NCBI RefSeq assembly: GCF_041276405.1
Contig: NZ_JBGGGT010000002.1
Coordinates: forward strand, 595,001-659,000
Reading direction: 5' to 3'
DNA length: 64,000 bases
Source of the DNA: Microvirga sp. TS319
GTDB taxonomy: Bacteria; Pseudomonadota; Alphaproteobacteria; Rhizobiales; Beijerinckiaceae
Under the pieces are notes generated by a model. That model saw nothing but the letters and a program-made list of their open reading frames with translations, was not told the origin of the DNA and searched no databases. Positions 38,333 to 46,852 of the stretch are shown one piece after another. The translations under genes were made by a program, and so were the position numbers. Numbering within the stretch: the first letter of the stretch is position 1; the number at the start of each line of letters is the position of its first letter.

Positions 38333-39090
38333 GGGCGCTCGGCCTCCTCCTGATGTTCATGTTCGCTGCCGTCCCCGCCGCGGCCGAGACCCTGATCACG
38401 TCGCTGTCGAGCCACCGGGTCCTGATCAACTCGAATTATACCGGCACGCAGATCGCGGTTTTCGGAGCCATCGAGCGCGATGCCCAGACAGTCGCCCGGG
38501 CGACGGGCTTCGACGTGGTCGTCACCGTCCGCGGCCCCCGGCAATTTCTCACCGTGCGCGAGAGAGAGCGGCTCGGGCCGATCTGGATCAATCAGGACCA
38601 GCAGAAATTTCCCTCCGTTCCGGCCTATATCGGCGTGCTGAGCTCCAGGCCCGTTGCGGAGATCACCAGCGATCAGCTGCGCGAGCGGCAGAAGATCGGC
38701 CTTCAGGCGATCGTCAACGCCAACGATTTCACCTATTCGGCGGATGGCACGGACAAGCCTTTCCGCGAGGCGCTCCTGCGTCTCAAAATGCAGGAGGGAT
38801 TGTATCTCGAAGACGAGCGGGGGGTGACCTTCCTCACGCCGGACATCTTCCGGGCCAGCATCCCGCTGCCGGCGATCGCCCCTCCGGGCAATTACGAGGT
38901 CGAGGTCACTCTGTTTGCCGACACGGTCATTCTCGCCCGGACTCATACCGATTTCGAGCTGGTGAAGACCGGTTTCGAGGAGCAGGTGGGCGTCGTCGCC
39001 CGGGACTGGTCGCTGCTCTACGGCCTGGCGACAGCCGCGATCGCCATCTTCTTCGGCTGGCTCGCCAGCGTCATCTTCCGGCGGGACTGA
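38329..39090 (+). CDS. TIGR02186-family membrane-anchored protein
   Basis: 253 residues: signal peptide (MRALGLLLMFMFAAVPAAAE), a periplasmic beta-rich domain with TLITSLSSHRVLINSNYTGT and DVVVTVRGPRQFLTVRERER, and one C-terminal transmembrane helix (LYGLATAAIAIFFGWLASVI). This is the pattern of the alphaproteobacterial TIGR02186 family, normally encoded right after a TauE/SafE exporter, as here (4-nt overlap). Biochemical role not established; probably an accessory subunit of the exporter. Confidence 0.85.
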   Translation: MRALGLLLMFMFAAVPAAAETLITSLSSHRVLINSNYTGTQIAVFGAIERDAQTVARATGFDVVVTVRGPRQFLTVRERERLGPIWINQDQQKFPSVPAYIGVLSSRPVAEITSDQLRERQKIGLQAIVNANDFTYSADGTDKPFREALLRLKMQEGLYLEDERGVTFLTPDIFRASIPLPAIAPPGNYEVEVTLFADTVILARTHTDFELVKTGFEEQVGVVARDWSLLYGLATAAIAIFFGWLASVIFRRD

Positions 39091-39118
39091 GGGGTCCGGG
39101 CTGACCAAGGGCGGCCGG

Positions 39119-39150
39119 AGAGCATCGCGGTTCAAGCGATCCGACGCTCT
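39119..39150. terminator. hairpin between convergent genes
   Basis: AGAGCATCG (39119-39127) pairs with CGACGCTCT (39142-39150) with one mismatch. It lies between the ends of the TIGR02186 gene (+) and the MFS gene (-), overlapping the latter's stop codon, and resembles half of the dispersed repeat family. Confidence 0.5.
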
Positions 39151-40675
39151 AGCTGCCGCGGCCGGTGGGATTCCTCCGCATCAGGAAGACGAGCGGGATG
39201 ATGACGATGGCGGCGTACATCATCAGGAGGAAGTTGTCCGCATAGGCGATGCTCGACGCCTGGAGCTGGACCATGCTGTCGAGGTTGGCGCGGCCCGTGG
39301 GCGTCTGGAGCTGAAGCAGTGAGCCGTATTCGCGCACGCCGGGGCTGAACGGAGTGAGGTTCGTGACGATTTCCGCATGCATGATCGTCGTGTTCCGGGT
39401 GAGCAGGAACGACGTGAAGCTGATGCCGATGCTCGACCCGATGTTGCGCATCAGGCTGAAGAAGGCCGTCCCCTGGGTGCGCAAGGCGGGCGCAAGGGTC
39501 GTAAACGTCAGCGTGCTCAGCGGCACGAAGACGAGCCCGAGGCCGAAGCCCTGGATCATGCCGGTGCGGATGATTGCGCCCTGCGAGACGTCGGGCGTGA
39601 AGGCGGACATTTCGTAAAGTGCGAAAGCGGTCAGAACGAGCCCGAAGACGATGAGCCAGCGGGCGTCGAGATAACGGATGAGCTGGCCCACGAGCACCAT
39701 GGAGACCATGGTGCCGATCCCGCGCGGCGCGAGCACGAGGCCTGCGGTCAGCACGGGATAGTTCATGAGGCGTTCGAGGTAGGGCGTCAGCAGCGCCAGC
39801 GTTGCGAGCAGGATCGCGCCGATGCAGAAGATGAGGAGCTGGCCGACGACGAAATTCCGGTCCTGGAACATGCGGGGTTCCAGAAACGGCCGCCGCGCCG
39901 TGGTGAGATGCACCACGAACATGTAGGCGGCCAGCACCGCCAGGGTCGCTTCGATCCAGATCTCGGTCGCCTCGAACCAGTCGATCTGCTCGCCCCTGTC
40001 GAGAAACATCTGCAGCGATCCGATCGCGAGGCTCAGAAGCGCGAAGCCGAAGAGGTCGAAGGGTTGCGGTGCGGCCCGCGGCGGCTCGGGCAGGAAGATG
40101 TAAAGGCCCGCCACGGCCAGGAGCCCGATCGGCAGGTTCACGTAGAAGGTCCAGCGCCAGTTATAGGCCTCCGTGAGCCAGCCGCCCAGGGACGGGCCGA
40201 TGATGGGCCCCAGCATGACGCCGAGCCCGAAGATCGCCATGGCCTGGCCCCGGCGCTCGACCGGATAGGTGTCGAGCAGCACGGCCTGAGCCAGGGGCAC
40301 CATGGGGGCGCCGAAGATCCCCTGCAGCAGCCGGAACAAGACCATCTGGTCGAGCGACTGCGCCGCGCCGCAAAGGACGGATGCGGAAATGAAGCCCGCC
40401 ACCGAAATCAGGAACAGCCGCCGTCGCCCCAGGCGGTTCTCCAGGAATCCGGTGGTCGGGGTTACGATGGCGGCGGCGACGATGTAGGACGTGAGCACCC
40501 AGTTGATCTGATCCTGAGTCGCCGCCAGGGTGCCCTGCATGTAAGGCAGGGCGACATTGGCGATCGTGGTGTCGAGCGCCTGCATCAGGGCGGCCAGCAT
40601 GACGCAGGCCGTGATGGCGAGCCGGTTGCTGCCGGCGGAGGCGGCGGTTGGTGCGGGCGCTGCCGTGTCGGTCAT
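39149..40675 (-). CDS. MFS drug/H+ antiporter, DHA2 family (EmrB/QacA-like)
   Basis: 508 residues, about 14 membrane helices. DHA2 markers: MQALDTTIANVALPYMQGTL in helix 1, LTSYIVAAAIVTPTTGFLEN, RLGRRRLFLISVAGF (motif A) and LGVMLGPIIGPSLGGWL (motif C). Inner-membrane exporter that would pair with the adaptor encoded 9 nt upstream (40685-41851) and an outer-membrane channel not found here. GGAG precedes the ATG. Substrate unknown. Confidence 0.91.
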   Translation of the reverse strand: MTDTAAPAPTAASAGSNRLAITACVMLAALMQALDTTIANVALPYMQGTLAATQDQINWVLTSYIVAAAIVTPTTGFLENRLGRRRLFLISVAGFISASVLCGAAQSLDQMVLFRLLQGIFGAPMVPLAQAVLLDTYPVERRGQAMAIFGLGVMLGPIIGPSLGGWLTEAYNWRWTFYVNLPIGLLAVAGLYIFLPEPPRAAPQPFDLFGFALLSLAIGSLQMFLDRGEQIDWFEATEIWIEATLAVLAAYMFVVHLTTARRPFLEPRMFQDRNFVVGQLLIFCIGAILLATLALLTPYLERLMNYPVLTAGLVLAPRGIGTMVSMVLVGQLIRYLDARWLIVFGLVLTAFALYEMSAFTPDVSQGAIIRTGMIQGFGLGLVFVPLSTLTFTTLAPALRTQGTAFFSLMRNIGSSIGISFTSFLLTRNTTIMHAEIVTNLTPFSPGVREYGSLLQLQTPTGRANLDSMVQLQASSIAYADNFLLMMYAAIVIIPLVFLMRRNPTGRGS

Positions 40676-40684
40676 GGCCCGCTC

Positions 40685-41851
40685 CTAAACGCTTTGCCAG
40701 ATATCACGCCACAACCCGGACAGGGAGCGCTCCTGGCCGGTATCGATCGACACGGTGGCGCTCATGCCCGCACGCAGCTGAGGACCGTCGTCGAGCTGCC
40801 GCACGCTGATCTGCACCGGAATACGCTGAACCACCTTCACCCAGTTGCCGCTTGCGTTCTGCGGAGGGAGCAGCGCGAAAGTCGCCCCGCTCGCGGGATT
40901 GATGCTCTGAACCTGCCCCTGGAACGTAACGTTGGGATAGGCATCCACTTCGATGGTCACGGGATTGCCGACGCGGACATTCGTCAGGTCGGTTTCCTTG
41001 ATGTTGGCTTCCACCCAGACGGATGTGGTGGAGACCAGGCTGACCGCCTGCTGTCCGGAACTGAGGAACATGCCCACCTGAATGGTATCAACGTTGGTGA
41101 CGATGCCGGCGAAAGGCGCGCGCACTTCGGTCAGCCGCAGGTTGCGCTGCGCCGTATCCACATTGGCTTGCGCCTGCCGGTATTGCGGCCTCTGGTCCAG
41201 GGGTTCGTCTCCGTCGCCTCCGAGCTGCGCGAGGATCGTCGCCGCCTCCTCGCGCGCCGTCGCGAGGGCGGCCTGCGCGACCGAGAGGTTGCGCTGAGCC
41301 TCGTCGAGCTGTGCCTGCGAGGACACCCCCCGCCGTACGAGATCGTGAATGCGGTTGAAGTCGGTCTGGGCGTAATCCAGATTGGCCTGCGCCTGTTTGA
41401 CCTGCGCCTGCCGGCTGCGATAGGTCTCGATCATCCCGGACAGCTGATCGCGTGTCACGCCAAGCTGCGCCTGCGCGCCCGCCAAGGCAATCCGATACGG
41501 TTCCTGGTCGATAGTGAAGAGCAGGTCTCCCTCCCGGACCCGTTGATTGTTGTGCACCGAGATCTGGGCCACGAGCCCCGTGACCTGGGGCGAGATCGAT
41601 ACCGTATTCGCCTGAACATAGGCGTTCTCCTCGGACACGTATCGCCCGCCCGAGAGATAGAACGCCAGGGCAGCCACCGCGACCACCAAAGGTCCGAGGA
41701 CGAGAAGAACCCGCCGCAGCCACGGGCGACGCTTGCCCTCGGCCGGGGGAGGCGCGGCGTCCTGGGCAGGTTCGGGCGCGACCCGAGGTTCCGGCGGTGG
41801 GGCGCCCTCGGGCGCGCGCCGGGCGTAGGAAGCAGTCTGCGCATCGGTCAT
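40685..41851 (-). CDS. HlyD-family membrane fusion protein (EmrA-like)
   Basis: 388 residues. A cytoplasmic Pro-rich N-terminus of about 45 residues, one transmembrane helix (VLLVLGPLVVAVAALAFYLS), a barrel-sandwich lipoyl-like half-motif (NAYVQANTVSISPQVTGLVA), a long alpha-helical hairpin (about 120-215, Gln-rich), the second lipoyl half (LTEVRAPFAGIVTNVDTIQV) and a C-terminal beta-barrel. Periplasmic adaptor for the MFS exporter. AGGAG 9 nt before the ATG. First gene of the two-gene minus-strand operon. Confidence 0.9.
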   Translation of the reverse strand: MTDAQTASYARRAPEGAPPPEPRVAPEPAQDAAPPPAEGKRRPWLRRVLLVLGPLVVAVAALAFYLSGGRYVSEENAYVQANTVSISPQVTGLVAQISVHNNQRVREGDLLFTIDQEPYRIALAGAQAQLGVTRDQLSGMIETYRSRQAQVKQAQANLDYAQTDFNRIHDLVRRGVSSQAQLDEAQRNLSVAQAALATAREEAATILAQLGGDGDEPLDQRPQYRQAQANVDTAQRNLRLTEVRAPFAGIVTNVDTIQVGMFLSSGQQAVSLVSTTSVWVEANIKETDLTNVRVGNPVTIEVDAYPNVTFQGQVQSINPASGATFALLPPQNASGNWVKVVQRIPVQISVRQLDDGPQLRAGMSATVSIDTGQERSLSGLWRDIWQSV

Positions 41852-42163
41852 CAGGCCTTACTCCTGGACATTCGGAAGAGCGGCATGGCCTTAACGCCGG
41901 AGAACGGCAATGGATCGTGCCCGCCCGGCCGAATGGGGGAGAGGTGGTTTGGTCCGCACTTCGGGGTGGGACACGAGGGATGGGCCGGGAGGGGAGGGCC
42001 GGGAGGGGAGGACCGGCAGGGCCGGCAGGACCGGGAAACGGCCAAGCCTCGCATGAGCGCCCACAAGGGCCAATAGGCTTGGCGTTAACCTTCCCGACAA
42101 GGAAACGCCCGGGGAGACGCGAGACGGGTTGATTTGGCGACGCTGACACAGAATTCTGGAGAG
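41852..42163. other. divergent intergenic region with G-rich tract
   Basis: Lies between the EmrA-like gene (-) and the RNA-like element before the GGDEF/EAL gene (+). It holds a G-rich tract at 41982-42036 made of two copies of gggccgggagggga followed by ccggcagg units, with enough G-runs for a quadruplex. A CAGAATTCTG palindrome is at 42149-42158. No gene supported. Confidence 0.5.
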
Positions 42164-42266
42164 GCTGGCGTTATACCAGCGATGGCGGATTGGACGCTGC
42201 ACGGTCAGTGGCAGTTCAAGGCATGATGCCGCTCCGCCATACCGGTGCGAACCCGGTATGTTCCCC
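42164..42266 (+). promoter_or_regulatory. candidate structured RNA leader, copy A (before GGDEF/EAL gene)
   Basis: Four consecutive hairpins. P0 is GCTGG/CCAGC (42164-42168, 42176-42180; loop cgttata). P1 is CTGCAC/GTgGCAG (42197-42202, 42208-42214; one bulge). P2 is GGCA-tga-TGCC (42220-42230). P3 is CATACCGG/CCGGTATG (42238-42245, 42253-42260; 7-nt loop), followed by TTCCCC. The single-stranded string ATGGCGGATTGGA (42182-42194) separates P0 and P1. A related element with compensatory changes lies at 44998-45102. It ends 79 nt before the ATG of the MHYT-GGDEF-EAL gene. I do not recognise a known riboswitch family. Confidence 0.6.
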
Positions 42267-42345
42267 ACATTTCATTCTGGAGTAAAGCCTCTGGGCAACC
42301 CGCCATGGCTGCGGTTGCTCCGGCGAAGGGAGATTCGGGTTTGCT

Positions 42346-44739
42346 ATGCTGACGGTCTACACGTGCATCGTCTCAAACCACGATCTCCGCCTTGTCGCGC
42401 TCGCGGCTCTGGTGTGTGGTCTTGCATCGCTCACGGCCGTCCATCTCCTGCATCACGTCCGGCGGGCGGAGAGTTCCCGGTACAGCCTGTGGCTCAACGT
42501 CGCCGCGGTATCGACCGGCTTCGGGATCTGGGCCACGCATTTCATCGCCATGCTGGCCTTCTCTCCCTCCGTGCCGGCTGCCTACGATGTCCCCTTGACC
42601 GTCTTGTCCCTGTTCGTCGCTGTTATCGTCACGGGCATGGGCTTTCGCATGGCTTTCGCGCTGGGGGGCATGGGCGCAGGGTGGTTCGGGGGAGCGCTCG
42701 TCGGATTCGGCATCGGCGGCATGCATTTTACCGGGATGGCGGCTTTCGATGTCGCCGGCACCGTCTCGTGGGACTGGCCATTGGTCGTCGCCTCCATCGT
42801 GCTCGGCTCAATTTTCGCGGGCGCCGCGCTCTCGGTTGGGCTCAGAAGCGATGCGGCGCCATGGAAGCTCTCCGGCGGATTGCTTCTGACGCTGGCGATC
42901 TGCAGCCATCATTTCACTGCCATGGCGGCTGCGACCATCACGCCCGACGGCACGATCGAGCCTTCGCCCCTGGCGATTGCGCCCCATTGGCTGGCCGTTG
43001 GCGTTGCCGCCGTCAGCCTGGTCATCCTTCTGCTCGCCTGCGCCGCGCTGAGCCTCGATCTGAGAGCGCGCCGACGCGCCGCTCTCGAGATGGAACGGAT
43101 GCGGGATCTCACTGATGCGGCGGTTGAGGGGCTTGTTCTTTGCGACGGTGAAACCATCGTTTCCGTCAACCGCAGCTTCGCCCGGCTGGTAAACCTGACG
43201 CCTGATCAGATCTGCGGAAAGACATTGAGCGCATGCGTGCCCGACGCCGAGAAGCGCAACGCGCTCTTCGACGCCATGGGCCAGGCGATCGAGGGCGATC
43301 TGTCGAATGGCGAGGGCGATCTCGTTCCGGTCGAGCTGATCGCCCATCAGATCTCCTATAACGGGCGGCCCCATAATGTGGTGGCTTTCCGCGACCTGCG
43401 CGACCGCAGGAATGCCGAGGCTCAGATCCGGTATCTGGCGCATCACGACCCGCTGACCGGGCTCAACAATCGGACGAGTTTCGAGGAGCGCCTGGATCGC
43501 GAGATCAAGCTGCATCAGAGAACCGGGCAGAAGCTGGCGCTCCTGTGTCTCGACCTCGACGGGTTCAAGGAAGTGAACGATCTCTACGGCCACGCGGCCG
43601 GAGACCGGCTGCTCCGGGACACCGCTGAACTGTTCTCCGCAGCCCTCGCGGAGGACGACATGCTGGCCCGCCTGGGCGGTGACGAATTCGCCGTCATCGC
43701 TCCCCACATAACGGACCCGGCTCAAGTCGGGGCCCTGGCCGAGAGGCTGCTGCAGCGCCTCAAGAGCGCCGATCCGTCAAGGGTGCCGGCCGGCCTGCTT
43801 TCGGTCAGCGTCGGCATCGCGATCTACCCGTCCGACGCGCCGGACCGCACGGAGCTTCTCTCCAGCGCGGACGCGGCGTTGTACCGCGCCAAGCTGGAAG
43901 GCAAGGGCACATACCGCTTCTTCGAAGCCGCCATGGGGGCGCAGATCCGTGAACGTCGCAGCATCGAGAGCGATCTGCGCAATGCCATCGCCAATGGCGA
44001 GCTGCATCTCGTGTATCAGCCGCAGGCGCAGATCGAAACCTGCGAGGTGCTCGGCTTCGAGGTTCTGCTGCGTTGGCGGCATCCTGTTCGCGGCACCGTG
44101 CTGCCGTCGGTCTTCATTCCGATCGCCGAGGGGAGCGGTCTGATCCTCCAGATCGGTGAATGGGTCCTGCGGCAAGCCTGCCGGGAAGCCGCAGGCTGGC
44201 AGCGTCCGCTGAACATCGCCGTCAACGTGTCACCCTTGCAACTGGGCAGTGACGGTTTCTTCCAGGCGGTCCAGGCCATTCTGGACGAGACCGGATTGCC
44301 GCCCGAGCGACTGGAAATCGAGATTACCGAATCGGCTCTCATCCGCGACCCTGATCGTGCTCTCGCGGTTCTGCAGAAACTCAAGACGCTCGGCGTCAAC
44401 ATCGCCATGGACGATTTCGGCACCGGCTATTCGTCGCTGTCGAACCTGCAGCTCTTTCCGTTCGACAAGATCAAGATCGATCGGTCCTTCATTCAATCGG
44501 TCCACACGAAACCGCAGGCCGCCGCCATCGTGCGCGCCGTGCTGGGGCTCGGGCGAGGCCTGGGGCTTCCCGTCATCGCCGAAGGCGTGGAGACCTCCGA
44601 GGAGCTCAGTTTCCTCGGCCAGGAAGGATGCAGCGAGGCCCAAGGCTATCTGCTCGGGCGGCCGGAGCCCATCTCCGCCTTGACGTCGCTCATCCTCGGC
44701 GCGGCGGCCGTATCACCCTCGGCCGCGGTGAAGGCGTAA
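42346..44739 (+). CDS. MHYT-PAS-GGDEF-EAL cyclic-di-GMP signalling protein
   Basis: 797 residues. An N-terminal seven-helix MHYT sensor domain (about 1-235) has three motif copies: WATHFIAMLAF, GGMHFTGMAAF and SHHFTAMAA. MHYT is proposed to bind copper and sense a gas such as O2, CO or NO. A PAS-like segment follows (about 240-350). The GGDEF domain has an intact GGDEF at 444-448. The EAL domain reads EVL (Glu572), with NVSPLQL, EITES, DDFGTGYSSL, KIDRSFI and EGVET all present, so both synthase and phosphodiesterase activities look possible. It precedes the adhesin secretion operon and shares its leader element, so it may set the c-di-GMP level for adhesion. Ribosome site weak (GAAGGGA, 13 nt). 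Confidence 0.92.
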   Translation: MLTVYTCIVSNHDLRLVALAALVCGLASLTAVHLLHHVRRAESSRYSLWLNVAAVSTGFGIWATHFIAMLAFSPSVPAAYDVPLTVLSLFVAVIVTGMGFRMAFALGGMGAGWFGGALVGFGIGGMHFTGMAAFDVAGTVSWDWPLVVASIVLGSIFAGAALSVGLRSDAAPWKLSGGLLLTLAICSHHFTAMAAATITPDGTIEPSPLAIAPHWLAVGVAAVSLVILLLACAALSLDLRARRRAALEMERMRDLTDAAVEGLVLCDGETIVSVNRSFARLVNLTPDQICGKTLSACVPDAEKRNALFDAMGQAIEGDLSNGEGDLVPVELIAHQISYNGRPHNVVAFRDLRDRRNAEAQIRYLAHHDPLTGLNNRTSFEERLDREIKLHQRTGQKLALLCLDLDGFKEVNDLYGHAAGDRLLRDTAELFSAALAEDDMLARLGGDEFAVIAPHITDPAQVGALAERLLQRLKSADPSRVPAGLLSVSVGIAIYPSDAPDRTELLSSADAALYRAKLEGKGTYRFFEAAMGAQIRERRSIESDLRNAIANGELHLVYQPQAQIETCEVLGFEVLLRWRHPVRGTVLPSVFIPIAEGSGLILQIGEWVLRQACREAAGWQRPLNIAVNVSPLQLGSDGFFQAVQAILDETGLPPERLEIEITESALIRDPDRALAVLQKLKTLGVNIAMDDFGTGYSSLSNLQLFPFDKIKIDRSFIQSVHTKPQAAAIVRAVLGLGRGLGLPVIAEGVETSEELSFLGQEGCSEAQGYLLGRPEPISALTSLILGAAAVSPSAAVKA

Positions 44740-44997
44740 GGGCCCCGCTTGCGCGCCGCAACCCGGTTCCGGATGACCCCGCCGGGCGGATCTGAGCAGG
44801 CGGGCTGATCATCAACAACGGTATCGAAATCGCAACATTCCATGCGGGAATGTTGGTGCGCGGGCATCAGGCCTAGCGCATCGTGCGGCCCGCCGGATCT
44901 GCACGATGCGCTAAAGGCTGTTAACCCTTCCGAGAAGTCGTCTGCCGCTCTGAGAAAAATCGCTATCTCGGAATGCATCGGTTCCTTATCCTGCAAG
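44740..44997. other. intergenic region with two strong hairpins
   Basis: CAACATTCC (44833-44841) pairs with GGAATGTTG (44847-44855). TAGCGCATCGTGC (44874-44886) pairs with GCACGATGCGCTA (44901-44913); the latter is related to the first half of the composite repeat family. They probably end the GGDEF/EAL transcript, meaning the secretion operon has its own promoter upstream of the RNA element. No gene seen. Confidence 0.6.
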
Positions 44998-45102
44998 CAG
45001 ACTTTAGATCTGACTATGGCAGATTGGAGCGCTCACCTGAGGTGATGCTTGTCCAAAGGCATGATGCCGACCTGCCGTGCCGGTTAGAGCCCGGTATTCC
45101 CC
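44998..45102 (+). promoter_or_regulatory. candidate structured RNA leader, copy B (before secretion operon)
   Basis: Same order as copy A. P0 is CAGA/TCTG (44998-45001, 45009-45012; loop ctttaga). The ATGGCAGATTGGA string is at 45016-45028. P1 is TCACC-tga-GGTGA (45033-45045), extendable past a bulged T. P2 is GGCA-tga-TGCC (45058-45068). P3 is GTGCCGG/CCGGTAT (45077-45083, 45091-45097; 7-nt loop, two G-U pairs), then TTCCCC. Compared with copy A, P0 has T-A to A-T and G-C to A-T exchanges, P1 is rebuilt with different bases, and P3 keeps pairing through G-U. Ends 52 nt before the first ABC gene. Confidence 0.6.
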
Positions 45103-45154
45103 GTGAAAATCCCATTCGTATTCCTCCTGCGACCGAAAGGTACAAGGTGGCGTC

Positions 45155-46852
45155 ATGGACCGGTTTGCCGGCTCTGCTGAAACATCGTTTGCGTCGAACG
45201 CATCATGGCTGACTCGTCCCTTCGCAAGCCTGCTCGGCCGCCACGGGGTGGCCTTCCTGGTGCTGGTTCTCGAAGCGTCCCTGGTGCTGACCTTGCTGGC
45301 CCTGGCTCTGCCGGCGGCCCTTCTGCAGGTCTACGACCGGATTCTGCCGAACAAGTCCGTGGGCACTCTTGTCGTCCTCGCGACGGTCGTGACGGCTGCC
45401 ATCGTACTGGAGGCCTTGGTCCGACATGTCCGCGGGCGGATTCTGGCGCGCGTGGCGGCCACGTCCGAGGCGCAGGCGCATCGTCAAGCCATGGAGCGCC
45501 TTCTCAGCGCTCCCCTTTCTGCCCTCGAGGCCCACGGCAACGGCTATTATGCCGAGCGCCTGTCCGCGATCGGCGCATTGCGCGAAGCCTGGTCGGGACC
45601 CGCTCTGCAGGCCATGCTCGATCTCCCCTTCGCGCTGCTCTACCTGATCGGCATCTGGTATCTGGCCGGACCGCTGGTGCTTGTGCCGCTGACGCTTCTC
45701 GGCTGCGTCGGCCTGCTCGCCGCGGTAACCGGACACCGGGTGCGTGGCGCGGCATATGACTTCGCTCAGGCCGAGGAGCGCCGCTTCAACTTTCTCTTCG
45801 ATGCGCTGAATTGCATCCATGCCATGAAGGGCCTGGGCGCCGAGCCCCTCCTGGAGCGCCGCTACGAGCGCCTGCAGGGGAGCTCCGCCCAAATGCGTCG
45901 GGCGTTGAGTCATACGATCTCGACGGGGCAGGAGGCCGGCATGTTGCTGGCCCAGGCGGCGACAGTCGGGGTTGCGGCCTTCGGCTGCCATATGGTGCTC
46001 AACGGTCAGCTGAGCGTCGGCGGGCTTGGGGCATGCACGATGCTGGTCGGCCGCACGATGCAGCCTCTGCTCGGCGGCGTGGCGCTATGGTCGCGCCTGC
46101 AATCCTTGGCGGAGAGCCGGCGGCGCGTGGCGGAGATCGGAGCCCTTCCGCGGGAGCACCAGGTTGGTCTTCCGGCGCTGAAGGTTCATGCCGGACACAT
46201 CCTGCTTCGGGACGTCCGGTTCCGGTCGCGCGGTTATTCCAGCAGATTGTTCGAGAACGTCTCGCTGGAGGCCCATCCGGGCGAGGTCATTGGCATCACG
46301 GGCGCCAACGGCTCCGGCCGTTCGACATTGCTGCGGCTGATCGCCGGCGATCTCCGCCCGGAGGGCGGCGGTGTCTTCATCGACGGGCAGGACCTCGGCA
46401 AGGTCGACATCGGGCCTGCCCGTCAGTCGGTCGCCCTGGTTCAACCCAATCCCGCTTTGGTCCGCGGCACGCTGCTGCAGAACCTCACCCTGTATCAGCC
46501 CGAGCTGGAGAGCGATGCCCTGCATTTCGCCACTGAGCTCGGGCTCGATCAGGTGGCGAGCGCGATGCCCGGAGGATGGCATACCCCGGTCGGTGTCGCC
46601 GCGACGCCGCTGCCGCGCGGTGCCGAGCAGAGGATCGGCATCGTTCGCGCTCTGGTGGAGAAGCCGCGCATTCTTCTGTTCGATGACACCACGACGCAGC
46701 TCGATGCGGACAGCGATACGAAGCTCGCCAGGCTCCTGGCGCAGCTACGGGGAAAGGTGACGGTCGTCATCGTCACGCACCGGCCGTCCACGCTCGCTAT
46801 CGCCGACCGGGTCTACACCATACGGAACGGATATCTGGAGTCCGAGTCATGA
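45155..46852 (+). CDS. type I secretion ABC half-transporter with degenerate ATPase site
   Basis: 565 residues: a six-helix exporter membrane domain (about 25-310; EASLVLTLLALALPAALLQV at helix 1) and a C-terminal nucleotide-binding domain. The ATPase motifs are unusual: Walker A is GANGSGRST with Arg389 replacing lysine. The ABC signature is LPRGAEQR (486-493) instead of LSGGQ. Walker B is LLFDD with Asp511 where catalytic Glu is expected. The switch His542 remains. No C39 peptidase domain. Its stop overlaps the second ABC gene by 4 nt, so the two probably form a heterodimer for export of the giant protein downstream. AAGGTGG precedes the ATG. Confidence 0.87.
   Translation: MDRFAGSAETSFASNASWLTRPFASLLGRHGVAFLVLVLEASLVLTLLALALPAALLQVYDRILPNKSVGTLVVLATVVTAAIVLEALVRHVRGRILARVAATSEAQAHRQAMERLLSAPLSALEAHGNGYYAERLSAIGALREAWSGPALQAMLDLPFALLYLIGIWYLAGPLVLVPLTLLGCVGLLAAVTGHRVRGAAYDFAQAEERRFNFLFDALNCIHAMKGLGAEPLLERRYERLQGSSAQMRRALSHTISTGQEAGMLLAQAATVGVAAFGCHMVLNGQLSVGGLGACTMLVGRTMQPLLGGVALWSRLQSLAESRRRVAEIGALPREHQVGLPALKVHAGHILLRDVRFRSRGYSSRLFENVSLEAHPGEVIGITGANGSGRSTLLRLIAGDLRPEGGGVFIDGQDLGKVDIGPARQSVALVQPNPALVRGTLLQNLTLYQPELESDALHFATELGLDQVASAMPGGWHTPVGVAATPLPRGAEQRIGIVRALVEKPRILLFDDTTTQLDADSDTKLARLLAQLRGKVTVVIVTHRPSTLAIADRVYTIRNGYLESES

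Noticed and set aside
42164..42266. Known c-di-GMP riboswitch (GEMM) upstream of the GGDEF/EAL gene
   Set aside because: The conserved GEMM core and tetraloop/receptor pattern are not present; the four-hairpin layout differs. Kept as an unclassified element.
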